A stretch of 10,005 nucleotides of DNA from an uncultured Sulfurovum sp. (GCA_902727915.1 CACVAU010000007.1:1-10005), one strand, 5' to 3'; positions 1 through 6,989 are shown, counted from the stretch's first letter. A program made the numbers and translations. The notes: generated by a model from the letters alone, not told the origin.

Positions 1-1507
1 GTTGTCCATTTTCCCCACTCACAGAATAACCTGCTGCTGTTCTTAAAAAAGTGGCATGAAATGCTGATTGAATTAAATCTTCTGGAAATCCATTACTTGT
101 TTCTCGACATTCCACACTATCCAAAATTCCATCATTATCATCATCAATATCAATAGAATCAGGAATAGTATCCCCATCTGTATCTAACTCAGAAAATCTA
201 AAATCGATATCAGCTACATTAGAAGAAGTGACACTTACACTTAAAATACTATTACCTAAAATATGTAAATCTGATGATAAATCACTATCATTTATATCAA
301 TAATTACCAAATAATCAGCATTACTACCTACATTAAAACCATACTCCCCATTAGCATTAGTTTCAGTTGAAGCTACCTTCGTCTCTCCACTATCAAGACT
401 ACCATTTCCATTAGTATCAGCATATAAACCTACACTAATATTAGATAAATTCTCTTCCCCATTATCTTGTATACTGTTAGCATTACTATCGACATAAGCC
501 TTTCCTAATATTTCTTGTACTAAAGAGAAGTAACCAGCTACCCCACCATACATATCAGCATCAGCAACCGTTCCAGTTCCACTTGTATCAGTAGGAAATG
601 TAGTAAAATCTACAGTATCCATACCACTCGCAACATTATTGGGCTGAGTATTATCATAAACATCTTGAGAAAAATAAGAAAAACCATAAATAGTTTGACC
701 TAAACTAATACCCAAATCATCTAAGGTTATAAAAGCCATTTCCATGGTTTCAGGAAGACCACTGATGAAAATAGGCTTTTCATCTTGTGTTGCAGAAGAG
801 TTTCCATCATGAAGAAAAGAAGAATCAAAAGACCTTCCAGTCGATCCATAATCAATAGCTCCTCCTTCTTCAACTTTTATAAGAGGAGCATATGAACTTG
901 GATTACCACTTCCATCAATACCAGTAATAACAGCCATAACCGTTGGATTATTACCACTCTTTTCAGTAATAATGAATCCTGTAGCAGCAAGATCACTACT
1001 TGATGAAGGAGCAATCAAACCATTAGTAAATACAAAGTCAATTCTCTCAATATTACCTTCTGAGCGTGTTGTACTACCACGTTTATCATTACTGAAAACA
1101 TCTAACCAACCACGGTTAATAACCCTACCAGACATAACTTCTGCTAAATTACACTCAAGAGATGTTTCTAAATTATAATCACTCGAAACATTATGTTCAA
1201 CAAATAATGAACATCTCTCTCCAGCAACATGTGGATTATCAACCCTCCTTACAACTATATTGTCTGCAACAGATGCAGGAGAATAAATATTTCCTCCTGC
1301 TGTAAATGTATCTAAGACAACTTCATCACCGGAACCCCAATTATAAGTTTGTCCATCTGTACCAACATAAGTACTCATGGTACTTGGCTGTGTATAAGTT
1401 GTAATTTGTGTTACTGGCATAGATACAGCAGAAACAAAATTATTTCCTAGTAATAATCCAAAACATAAAATAAAAACTTGTTTTAAAAAGAAAAGATTTT
1501 TTGTCAT
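1..1507 (-). CDS. Secreted multidomain surface protein, adhesin-like (5' part; cut by window edge)
   Basis: The reading frame opens at ATG 1507-1505 and stays open for 502 codons to base 1, so the C-terminus lies outside the window. AGGAG (1513-1517) stands five bases before the start. Residues 1-27 look like a signal peptide: Lys-containing N-terminus, hydrophobic core about 9-20, and a likely cut after FVSA. Residues 28-330 form a Gly/Ser/Thr/Asn/Asp-rich region of unknown fold with two cysteines (99 and 119) that could form a disulfide. Residues 335-405 resemble an SdrD B/CnaB-type Ig-like domain: GKAYVDSN, DTNGNGSLDSGE and NANGEYGF, with Asp/Asn-rich calcium loops. Residues 442-466 match thrombospondin type 3-like repeats (DTDGD, DIDDDNDGILD). 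The low basicity, signal peptide and calcium motifs indicate an exported structural or adhesive protein. Its ligand, its secretion route and its full length cannot be told from here. Confidence 0.85.
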   Translation of the reverse strand, partial: MTKNLFFLKQVFILCFGLLLGNNFVSAVSMPVTQITTYTQPSTMSTYVGTDGQTYNWGSGDEVVLDTFTAGGNIYSPASVADNIVVRRVDNPHVAGERCSLFVEHNVSSDYNLETSLECNLAEVMSGRVINRGWLDVFSNDKRGSTTRSEGNIERIDFVFTNGLIAPSSSSDLAATGFIITEKSGNNPTVMAVITGIDGSGNPSSYAPLIKVEEGGAIDYGSTGRSFDSSFLHDGNSSATQDEKPIFISGLPETMEMAFITLDDLGISLGQTIYGFSYFSQDVYDNTQPNNVASGMDTVDFTTFPTDTSGTGTVADADMYGGVAGYFSLVQEILGKAYVDSNANSIQDNGEENLSNISVGLYADTNGNGSLDSGETKVASTETNANGEYGFNVGSNADYLVIIDINDSDLSSDLHILGNSILSVSVTSSNVADIDFRFSELDTDGDTIPDSIDIDDDNDGILDSVECRETSNGFPEDLIQSAFHATFLRTAAGYSVSGENGQ

Positions 1508-1834
1508 ATAAACTCCTAAAATATTATTTTAATAAAATATAGTCTATATCTTAGCAAACGCTTCTTCCAAATATATTATATATATAAAAATATAAACTTA
1601 ATAGTGTATATTTATAAAAAACAAAATTATATTTAAACATTATCCATATTCTTATATTATCCCTCAACAAAATTAAATATTTATACTAAATAATCTAATT
1701 AAAAGTTAATTTAAAAGTAAAAAATACAATGGAATTGGTCAAAAAGTTAAAAAAAATTAAAAAATAGGAAGAAAAAATAAATGAGGCAAGATGATCGACA
1801 AAATGCCGACCAAAGAAGTAAAAAATAGTACCGA
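1508..1834 (-). promoter_or_regulatory. AT-rich intergenic stretch with possible promoter of the surface protein gene
   Basis: These 327 bases hold no gene that I can support and are extremely A+T rich. A TATAAT hexamer in minus orientation lies at 1575-1580, about 70 bases before the start codon at 1507. No -35 box is evident, which is usual in Campylobacterota. With so much AT-rich sequence, a chance match is easy, so the promoter call is weak. A 4-bp GGCA/TGCC pairing (1785-1788 with 1804-1807) followed by U-rich sequence lies downstream of rpsI. It might help end rpsI transcripts but is too short to call a terminator. Confidence 0.3.
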
Positions 1835-2224
1835 CTATCTTTTTGAGAACTGTGGAGATCTTCTCGCTTTTTTCTTACCTGGTTTTTTACGCTCAACAAC
1901 ACGTGAATCACGCGTCATAAGTCCCATAGGCTTAAGAATAGCTCTAAAAGACTCTTCATAAGCTACAAGTGCTTTTGTAATACCATGTTTAAGAGCATCA
2001 GCTTGAGCAGAATAACCACCACCAAGTGTCGTTGCTTTAATATTAACAGCTTCAAGTTGCTTAGTTGCTTCTAAAGGAAGTCTAACTTTCATCTTAAGTG
2101 TCTCATGTCCACCTAACCACTCATCTAATGACTTACCATTAATCGTCATCTCACCGTTACCGGGAGTTAACCATACTTTAGCAATTGCTGCTTTTCTTTT
2201 ACCTGTTGCATAAATAGTTGCCAT
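1835..2224 (-). CDS. rpsI: 30S ribosomal protein S9
   Basis: The 129-residue protein has the normal length and layout of bacterial S9 (uS9). The N-terminus carries [15 protein letters not shown], the middle has [15 protein letters not shown], and the basic tail ends in SKR. That tail is known to reach into the 30S P-site and contact tRNA. The start lies only two bases after the rplM stop codon. Its Shine-Dalgarno sequence (AAGGAGG) sits inside the last rplM codons, so translation of the two genes is probably coupled. Nothing is truncated or unusual. Confidence 0.98.
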   Translation of the reverse strand: MATIYATGKRKAAIAKVWLTPGNGEMTINGKSLDEWLGGHETLKMKVRLPLEATKQLEAVNIKATTLGGGYSAQADALKHGITKALVAYEESFRAILKPMGLMTRDSRVVERKKPGKKKARRSPQFSKR

Positions 2225-2226
2225 GA

Positions 2227-2652
2227 TTATGCCTCCTTATTAATTTGTGCAGTATGTGGGTGTTGGGCACCAGCATATACTTTAAGTTTTTTCAACATTG
2301 CTCTACCAAGAGTAGTTTTAGGAAGCATACCTCTTACAGCAAGTCTGTAAAGTTTTTCAGTATTGTCTTCTAACATCTCGTCAAGTTTTTTACTTTTAGT
2401 AGAACCAAAGTAACCTGAATGCGTAAAGTACTCTTTAGTTGCCAGTTTGTTACCTGTAAATTTCGCTTTTTCAGCATTAATAATTACAACGTAATCACCA
2501 CAGTCAACATTTGGCGTAAATGAAGGCTTGTGTTTACCTCTTAAAAAAGTTGCTACTTCTGTTAAAATACGACCAAATGTTTTTCCCTCAGCGTCAATAA
2601 GAATCCAATCTCTTTGAACTTCATGAGGCTTCATTACAGATGTTAATTTCAT
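2227..2652 (-). CDS. rplM: 50S ribosomal protein L13
   Basis: The 141-residue protein matches bacterial L13 (uL13), an early-assembly protein of the large subunit. Visible family features are [16 protein letters not shown] near the N-terminus, [18 protein letters not shown] around residues 37-54, and the L13 signature [20 protein letters not shown] in the C-terminal half. AAGGAT lies just before the ATG at 2652. rpsI follows after two bases, the usual rplM-rpsI arrangement. In E. coli this operon is autoregulated through its leader. A hairpin at 2677-2696 could serve a similar purpose here, but that is inference. Confidence 0.98.
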   Translation of the reverse strand: MKLTSVMKPHEVQRDWILIDAEGKTFGRILTEVATFLRGKHKPSFTPNVDCGDYVVIINAEKAKFTGNKLATKEYFTHSGYFGSTKSKKLDEMLEDNTEKLYRLAVRGMLPKTTLGRAMLKKLKVYAGAQHPHTAQINKEA

Positions 2653-2676
2653 GTAATATCCTTAAGTAAAATAAGC

Positions 2677-2696
2677 TCCATAACTTGCGCCATGGA
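2677..2696 (-). promoter_or_regulatory. GNRA-capped hairpin in the rplM-rpsI leader
   Basis: Read on the minus strand, CCATGGC and GTTATGG pair around a GCAA tetraloop. With the outer T-A pair this is an 8-bp stem with two G-U wobbles. It ends 24 bases before the rplM start codon. GNRA tetraloops are common in functional RNA. The position suggests a leader element, possibly a binding site for L13 or S9, though no binding evidence exists in the sequence. Confidence 0.5.
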
Positions 2697-2709
2697 CTTT
2701 AGTGGGCGA

Positions 2710-2715
2710 AGTATA
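2710..2715 (-). promoter_or_regulatory. Possible -10 element of the rplM-rpsI promoter
   Basis: TATACT on the minus strand lies in AT-rich sequence about 58 bases before the rplM start. Transcription from it would begin just ahead of the GNRA hairpin at 2677-2696. No convincing -35 hexamer is seen. The call rests on this hexamer and its placement only. Confidence 0.35.
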
Positions 2716-2755
2716 TCTATATAAGCTTAAAATTTATTTAAATTAAGTTTATATT

Positions 2756-2771
2756 AAGTTTAAACAAACTT
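2756..2771 (-). terminator. Weak AT-rich hairpin after the globin gene
   Basis: AAGTTT and AAACTT pair across a GTTT loop, four bases downstream of the globin stop codon. All but one pair in each arm are A-T and no long U run follows, so termination would be weak. The neighbouring sequence repeats TTAAGTTT (plus strand, 2743-2750 and 2754-2761), which may explain part of the symmetry by chance. Confidence 0.25.
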
Positions 2772-2775
2772 TTCT

Positions 2776-3198
2776 TTAGGCTTTAGTATATATTTCCTCT
2801 TCTCTAGTAATGAATACTTTAGCCAAAAACCCATAAGCTTCTTCCCAGGCATTTAACACCTCATCTGTTGCAGCTTCAGCCAATACCTCTTTAATGGCAG
2901 TAAGTAATGCCTCACCTACCCAAGGATAATGTTCAGGTAATACTTGAGTATTAACATGAATATGTGCAACGTTATCAATCCCTTTTTGTAAACTTCCTAA
3001 GTTATCAATATTTGCTGCATAAGCATAAACCATTAAAGCCAATTTCTTATATTGATCAGCTGAGGCATTTTTAAACAACGCTTGTGCTTCTGGATGCATT
3101 GTAAAAAGAATTTTATACATGGTTTGGGTAATCTCTTCACCATGCTTTTTTAAAATGGGTGCTGTTGATTTAATAATGGCTTTTGTTTGTTCGTTCAT
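2776..3198 (-). CDS. Single-domain globin (Cgb/Vgb-type haemoglobin)
   Basis: The 140-residue protein aligns with single-domain bacterial globins and with the globin part of flavohaemoglobin. Expected haem-pocket residues are present: Tyr28 (B10), Phe42 (CD1, in ALFKNA), Gln49 (E7) and the proximal His81 (F8, in HIHVNTQV). Tyr91 and Glu133 (in TREEEIY) are the pair that hydrogen-bonds the proximal His in this family. No FAD/NAD reductase domain follows. Such globins detoxify nitric oxide or bind oxygen; Campylobacter Cgb is the best-known case. I place the start at Met 3198 because AGGAG (3206-3210) is seven bases upstream and the protein then has family length. The frame is open further upstream to 3354, but that part does not look like globin. 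Its place after amtB-glnB suggests a tie to nitrogen-oxide stress, which is inference. Confidence 0.93.
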   Translation of the reverse strand: MNEQTKAIIKSTAPILKKHGEEITQTMYKILFTMHPEAQALFKNASADQYKKLALMVYAYAANIDNLGSLQKGIDNVAHIHVNTQVLPEHYPWVGEALLTAIKEVLAEAATDEVLNAWEEAYGFLAKVFITREEEIYTKA

Positions 3199-3253
3199 TT
3201 TATTTCTCCTATTTATGATGTCTAAATCAATAATTAATACTAGTGTATCTCTC

Positions 3254-3274
3254 AAATGTATCAGAAATGTCTCA
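3254..3274. repeat. 11-base-period direct repeat before the globin gene
   Basis: On the plus strand AAATGTATCA (3254-3263) is followed by AAATGTCTCA (3265-3274), a 9/10 match with starts 11 bases apart. A weaker third copy, AACTGTATAA, begins at 3274. It lies 56-76 bases before the globin start and next to a TATACA -10-like hexamer (minus, 3277-3282). One-turn spacing is typical of tandem binding sites for a transcription factor. No specific regulator can be named. Confidence 0.4.
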
Positions 3275-3339
3275 ACTGTATAAAGTAAATTTTGATAAAG
3301 GCTAACGAAGGAAGAGTAGCGAAGAAAAAGAGTTATTAA

Positions 3340-3355
3340 ATTGATAATTGTCAAT
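3340..3355. promoter_or_regulatory. Crp/Fnr-family operator-like palindrome
   Basis: The plus strand carries TTGAT-AATT-GTCAA at 3341-3354, nine of ten positions of the Fnr consensus TTGAT-N4-ATCAA. The flanking A and T extend the symmetry to 16 bases. It lies about 150 bases before the globin start and just past the glnB hairpin. In Campylobacter jejuni a Crp/Fnr-family protein, NssR, controls the related globin, so a similar regulator is plausible. The distance to the gene is large unless transcription starts well upstream. Confidence 0.4.
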
Positions 3356-3378
3356 AGTCGGAGTAAAGCACTCCAACT
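3356..3378 (-). terminator. Hairpin after glnB
   Basis: On the minus strand AGTTGGAGT and ACTCCGACT pair (nine pairs, one a U-G) around a GCTTT loop, 25 bases after the glnB stop codon. The GC-rich stem is stable for this AT-rich region. No U run follows directly (the next bases are ATTGAC), so it may be an inefficient or factor-assisted terminator, or a stabiliser of the glnB transcript end. Confidence 0.5.
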
Positions 3379-3402
3379 TAAAAGCTAAATAGACTTCAGG
3401 AC

Positions 3403-3753
<351 letters not shown>

Positions 3754-3769
3754 TTATATACTAGTTAAA

Positions 3770-3792
3770 AATGAACCTCTTAAAGGTTCATT
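3770..3792 (-). terminator. Terminator-like hairpin overlapping the amtB stop codon
   Basis: AATGAACCT and AGGTTCATT form a perfect 9-bp stem with a five-base loop, followed by TTT. The amtB stop codon TAA (3780-3782) lies within the loop region, so the 5' arm consists of the last amtB codons. It stands between amtB and glnB and could reduce glnB relative to amtB, or be opened by ribosomes finishing amtB. The short U run makes it an attenuator rather than a strong terminator. Confidence 0.6.
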
Positions 3793-5090
3793 CCTTTTTC
3801 ACCATGAACTTTTTCATCAAGACCATCATGCTCTGTCTCTTCATCAACTCTTGCTCCACCTGTTAATGCAGAAGCAATGTAATAAACAACGATTGTACCA
3901 ATCAATGTCCATAGTCCAACAACAACTACTGATTCAACTTGAACCCAAAACTGTCCCATTCTATCTCCAGACTCTTTAAGAGGTCCATCCCATAGTAACT
4001 CTTTATTGTCTAATGCAAGAAAAGCAGTTGCTAATGCACCCCATAAACCAGCTAGGAAGTGAATACCAAAGGCATCTAAAGAATCATCGTAACCAAAAAT
4101 CTTTTTAAGTTTAACAACACCAAAGAAAGCAACCACTGAACCAACAGTACCAAGAATAAATGCACCCGATACATCAACAAAACCAGCTGCTGGAGTAATG
4201 GCAACCAGACCAGCGATAATACCTGAAGCAATCCCAAGAAGTGTTGCTTTTTTATACACAAACCACTCAATTAACATCCATGTTACAGCCCCTGCTGCTG
4301 TTGCAATGGTTGTTGTAAGTACAGCAAGACCAGCAATAGCGTTTGCACCAAATGCAGAACCACCATTAAATCCATACCAACCAAACCATAATAACGCTGC
4401 ACCAACGGCTGTTAAAATGATTGAAAAAGGCTTCATTGCTACCGTATTGTAACCAGCTCTTTTACCAATTAAGATAGCCAAAACAAGACCAGCTAAACCA
4501 CCATTCATGTGTACAACTGTACCACCAGCAAAGTCTAACGCACCAGCATCAAATAATAAGGCACCATCTCCACCCCATACCATGTGTGTAATAGGAGCAT
4601 AAACCAAAATTCCCCATAAAGCTACAACCACCATCCATGTTGAAAATTTCATACGACCAATGACTGAACCAGCTGCAATGGCTACCGTAATCGCTGCAAA
4701 AGTACCTTGGAATGCAATAAATACGTAAGTTGGGTAAGAACCAGAAAGATCAGTCCAAGAAACACCTGAAAGCATTACATGGTTAAATCCACCAAACACA
4801 TTTTGTAACATTGCATTTTCATTGGCACCAAAGGCAATTGAATAACCTGCAATAATCCATACCACAAACGCCAATACAAATGCTCCCATAACCATTGTAA
4901 ATGTATTTAATGCATTTTTAGATCGTGTCATACCTGTGTAGAAAAGGGCAAGACCTGCTGGTGTCATCAATAATACCAATGCTGTTGACATCATCATCCA
5001 TGCTGTATCCCCTGAGTTAAGTGTATCTTCTGCCAAAGCAAAAATGGGTAAAGCTAAAACTGTTAGCAGTGCTAGAAATTTATTTTTCAT
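3780..5090 (-). CDS. amtB: Ammonium transporter (AmtB/Mep/Rh family)
   Basis: The 436-residue protein begins with a signal peptide (Lys-rich start, hydrophobic stretch, likely cut after Ala20, in IFALA-ED). About eleven membrane segments follow, as in AmtB. Key features are the family signature DFAGGTVVHMNGG with Asp186 and the first pore His194, and the second pore His344 in DAFGIHFLAGLWG. The cytoplasmic tail GGARVDEETEHDGLDEKVHG matches the region that contacts P-II in E. coli. AAGGAG precedes the ATG by a normal distance. glnB lies directly downstream, the classic pairing in which P-II blocks the channel under nitrogen excess. Upstream is the phosphatase/kinase gene; the 109-base gap holds a possible amtB promoter. 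Confidence 0.97.
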   Translation of the reverse strand: MKNKFLALLTVLALPIFALAEDTLNSGDTAWMMMSTALVLLMTPAGLALFYTGMTRSKNALNTFTMVMGAFVLAFVVWIIAGYSIAFGANENAMLQNVFGGFNHVMLSGVSWTDLSGSYPTYVFIAFQGTFAAITVAIAAGSVIGRMKFSTWMVVVALWGILVYAPITHMVWGGDGALLFDAGALDFAGGTVVHMNGGLAGLVLAILIGKRAGYNTVAMKPFSIILTAVGAALLWFGWYGFNGGSAFGANAIAGLAVLTTTIATAAGAVTWMLIEWFVYKKATLLGIASGIIAGLVAITPAAGFVDVSGAFILGTVGSVVAFFGVVKLKKIFGYDDSLDAFGIHFLAGLWGALATAFLALDNKELLWDGPLKESGDRMGQFWVQVESVVVVGLWTLIGTIVVYYIASALTGGARVDEETEHDGLDEKVHGEKGMNL

Positions 5091-5119
5091 AAATTTACTC
5101 CTTTGATTTTAATTATTGT

Positions 5120-5144
5120 AGTATAACTACTAATTAATCATTAA
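5120..5144 (-). promoter_or_regulatory. Possible amtB promoter and palindromic operator
   Basis: TATACT (5120-5125, minus strand) could be a -10 element about 30 bases before the amtB start. Just upstream TTAAT-C-ATTAA (5134-5144) is a perfect 11-base palindrome where a -35 region or an operator would be. Both are short and the background is AT-rich. No sigma-54 GG/GC pair at -24/-12 was found. Confidence 0.35.
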
Positions 5145-5174
5145 CATAGATATAAATTGTATAAAAAATAGACA

Positions 5175-5190
5175 TTTATTATTTAATAAA
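5175..5190 (-). terminator. Weak AT-only hairpin after the phosphatase/kinase gene
   Basis: TTTATT and AATAAA pair across a four-base loop, ten bases past the stop codon. On the minus strand TGTCTATTTTTT follows. A 6-bp stem without G-C pairs would be a poor terminator. Read-through into amtB is therefore possible. Confidence 0.25.
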
Positions 5191-5199
5191 GTATTGATT

Positions 5200-6834
5200 T
5201 TAACTCAGTAAAAGTCCAGCCAACAATAAGTTTAAAACAAAAGAAACGGTAAATAAAGAACGATAAAATAACACAGGTTGACGTTCCAAAAGTGAGCTGT
5301 TCTTATCAAAGTACGGTTTTACTTTTAAAGGGTTTCCTAATTCAAACATCATTTCAGAGTAATTTTTATACCGTAAATCACTCTCTTTTTCTGTGGCCCT
5401 AAAAATAATAGAACAAAGCCATGAAGGAATGTTTTTATTATATTTACTTAAGGGAATCACTTTTTTAAAAACAGGCGTTTGAAACGGTTCTATCTCCCCA
5501 TAAGGAAAAGCTTGTGTTAATGATTCATACAATGTTACTCCTATAGAATAAATCTCACTTGACTCATTAATACTTCCCCCAACAAAACGTTCAGGAGCTA
5601 AATAAGATGCTGTTCCAGCAGTTGAATTGATACTATAAAGCTCTATCATCGAACCAAAGTCAATAATCTTGAAAACATTTTTACCATGACGCTCACTGAC
5701 CATGATGTTCTCTGGTTTAATGTCACCATGAACTAAGTCAAACTTTAAAAGATACTGACTCATTTTTAACAACATTTTTGAAAGGTTTACCGTATCTTCA
5801 ACCGAAAGCTTACGCTTTTTCAAATACTCTTTTAAGTTTACCCCATCAATCAACTGCATTACATAATAACGATGCGTACGCTTTTTTGGAATAACCGTTT
5901 TTGGAAAAAAACCTGCTTTAAGCCGTTTGGCATTCCAAGCTTCCTTTACGAATAAATCAAATATTTTAGGATTATCCATTGCTTCAAGGGGAGCAAATTT
6001 CAAAACATAATTTTGCCCCTTATTAGAACAATACCAAGTCCTATCATTTTGTATGAGTGATTTTTCAAGTTTATAACCATCTATTAACATACCCACTTTT
6101 AATACTTCAGGAATAATAAGCTTTTGCTGTTTTAAGGTTTCAACATAATCAATACCCAAAATATCAATGGTCACAGCAGTTGTGTCATCAGGTAAGTTAT
6201 CTTCCATAAGTTTAGAAGCCTGTTTTACCAAATAATGTGCACCATTCCCAATGCCATTTTCAAGTCGATTATCACTCATAATGGTATACAATCCATCCGA
6301 ACAAAGTAAAATTTTATCATGAGCATTAATAATATTTTCAAAATAATACGGCTCAACCTCTTTAGCAATTCCCATGGCTTGAGTAAGAACCCCCTCATAA
6401 CCCTCTTCACTCATACTATGATCATGAGAAAGCTTATTTAAAACCTCATCACGCTTTAAATAAACACGACTGTCTCCCACATTCGCACCATGTAAGCGAT
6501 TTCCCTCTATAATAACAATTGCTAAAGTAGTCACCAATTCAGGACGCTCATAATTTACCATAGATTCTTCATATAAAATGGCATTAATAGATTTGATAAA
6601 TGTTTTAATAGATTTTTCAATACTCCAAGAGATAGGACGATTTTTAAAATTACTCATAAGATGTGAGGTAACACGCTTTGCAGCTTCAGCACCTTCATCA
6701 GCAGAACCCACACCATCACACACAACAGCCACCGTGAGATTATCTATTGTTTTTACATCAAAATAATCATCCCCTGTTAAAGCTTTACCTTTCACAAGAG
6801 AAAACCCTGAAGTCTTAATCATTTGTTTTTGCAT
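5200..6834 (-). CDS. Membrane-anchored PP2C phosphatase–Ser/Thr kinase fusion
   Basis: The 544-residue protein joins two opposing activities. Residues about 10-225 are a PP2C phosphatase with metal-binding acidic residues: TGDDYF (Asp22/23), VVCDGVGSADEG (Asp40), GANVGDSRVY, LLCSDGLY (Asp180) and DDTTAV (Asp217). Residues about 250-500 are a Hanks-type kinase: Lys279 in YVLKF, Glu298, catalytic HGDIKPEN (Asp371, Asn376), DFG (392-394) and APE (414-416). The glycine-rich loop is degenerate (SLIQNDRTWYC) and HGD replaces HRD, making it a non-RD kinase. Residues 522-543 form a hydrophobic C-terminal anchor, so the catalytic domains face the cytoplasm. AGGAGG (6844-6849) lies nine bases before the ATG. 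A kinase gene of this type sits beside nasA-nirB in Pseudomonas aeruginosa. With the nitrate importer upstream and amtB-glnB downstream, a role in nitrogen uptake control is likely but unproven; its substrate is unknown. Confidence 0.92.
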   Translation of the reverse strand: MQKQMIKTSGFSLVKGKALTGDDYFDVKTIDNLTVAVVCDGVGSADEGAEAAKRVTSHLMSNFKNRPISWSIEKSIKTFIKSINAILYEESMVNYERPELVTTLAIVIIEGNRLHGANVGDSRVYLKRDEVLNKLSHDHSMSEEGYEGVLTQAMGIAKEVEPYYFENIINAHDKILLCSDGLYTIMSDNRLENGIGNGAHYLVKQASKLMEDNLPDDTTAVTIDILGIDYVETLKQQKLIIPEVLKVGMLIDGYKLEKSLIQNDRTWYCSNKGQNYVLKFAPLEAMDNPKIFDLFVKEAWNAKRLKAGFFPKTVIPKKRTHRYYVMQLIDGVNLKEYLKKRKLSVEDTVNLSKMLLKMSQYLLKFDLVHGDIKPENIMVSERHGKNVFKIIDFGSMIELYSINSTAGTASYLAPERFVGGSINESSEIYSIGVTLYESLTQAFPYGEIEPFQTPVFKKVIPLSKYNKNIPSWLCSIIFRATEKESDLRYKNYSEMMFELGNPLKVKPYFDKNSSLLERQPVLFYRSLFTVSFVLNLLLAGLLLS

Positions 6835-6843
6835 CTCTTCTAA

Positions 6844-6855
6844 CCTCCTATATAA
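6844..6855 (-). promoter_or_regulatory. Shine-Dalgarno site of the kinase gene, complementary to upstream sequence
   Basis: TTATATAGGAGG on the minus strand carries a full AGGAGG, nine bases before the start codon. It fixes the start at 6834 rather than at the second Met. The transcript segment made from 6926-6916, inside the inverted-repeat element, is complementary over eleven pairs with one bulged base, including all of AGGAGG. Confidence 0.6.
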
Positions 6856-6881
6856 GATATGCTCCTAGCACTTAACGACAA

Positions 6882-6982
6882 TAGATACTTTGGACAGGCA
6901 GACTGACTAGTGTTATTATAAGGAGGGTCAATATAGTCGGATGATCAGTGTAGCAATGACATCTGCCTGTACAAAATATCTA
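6882..6982. repeat. 101-bp element with 21-bp inverted repeats in the kinase leader
   Basis: The arms 6882-6902 and 6962-6982 match at 19 of 21 positions, with core ACAGGCAGA / TCTGCCTGT, around a 59-base interior. On the minus strand one mismatch becomes a U-G pair, so a transcript could fold into a 20-pair helix with a single mismatch. The ends are TA, as in target sites of IS630/Tc1-type elements. The inner ends TGGACAG/CTGTACA also fit the TG...CA rule of IS3-type elements, so a miniature or decayed insertion element is possible. Alternatively it is a regulatory RNA or a DNA operator pair. I see no open frame of meaningful length inside it and no clear longer target duplication. Confidence 0.7.
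6915..6920 (-). promoter_or_regulatory. Candidate -10 box of the kinase gene inside the inverted-repeat element
   Basis: A perfect TATAAT on the minus strand lies 81 bases before the kinase start, between the two arms of the 101-bp element. No matching -35 box is present (CATCCG at the expected place). If used, transcription would begin near 6908 and the transcript would contain only one arm. Confidence 0.4.
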
Positions 6983-6989
6983 AAAAAAT

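Noticed and set aside
972..1178. Plus-strand 68-codon open frame inside the surface protein gene
   Set aside because: It opposes a long, signal-peptide-bearing frame with recognisable domains and has no supporting features of its own.
1785..1807. Terminator for rpsI
   Set aside because: Only four pairs (GGCA/TGCC) with a 15-base loop; U-rich sequence nearby is expected by composition.
3199..3354. Longer globin start giving a 192-residue protein
   Set aside because: The extra 52 residues do not resemble globin, no ribosome binding site supports that start, and Met 3198 has AGGAG at good spacing and gives family length.
5091..5199. Sigma-54 (NtrC-type) promoter for amtB
   Set aside because: No GG-N10-GC pair at the required spacing is visible in the gap.
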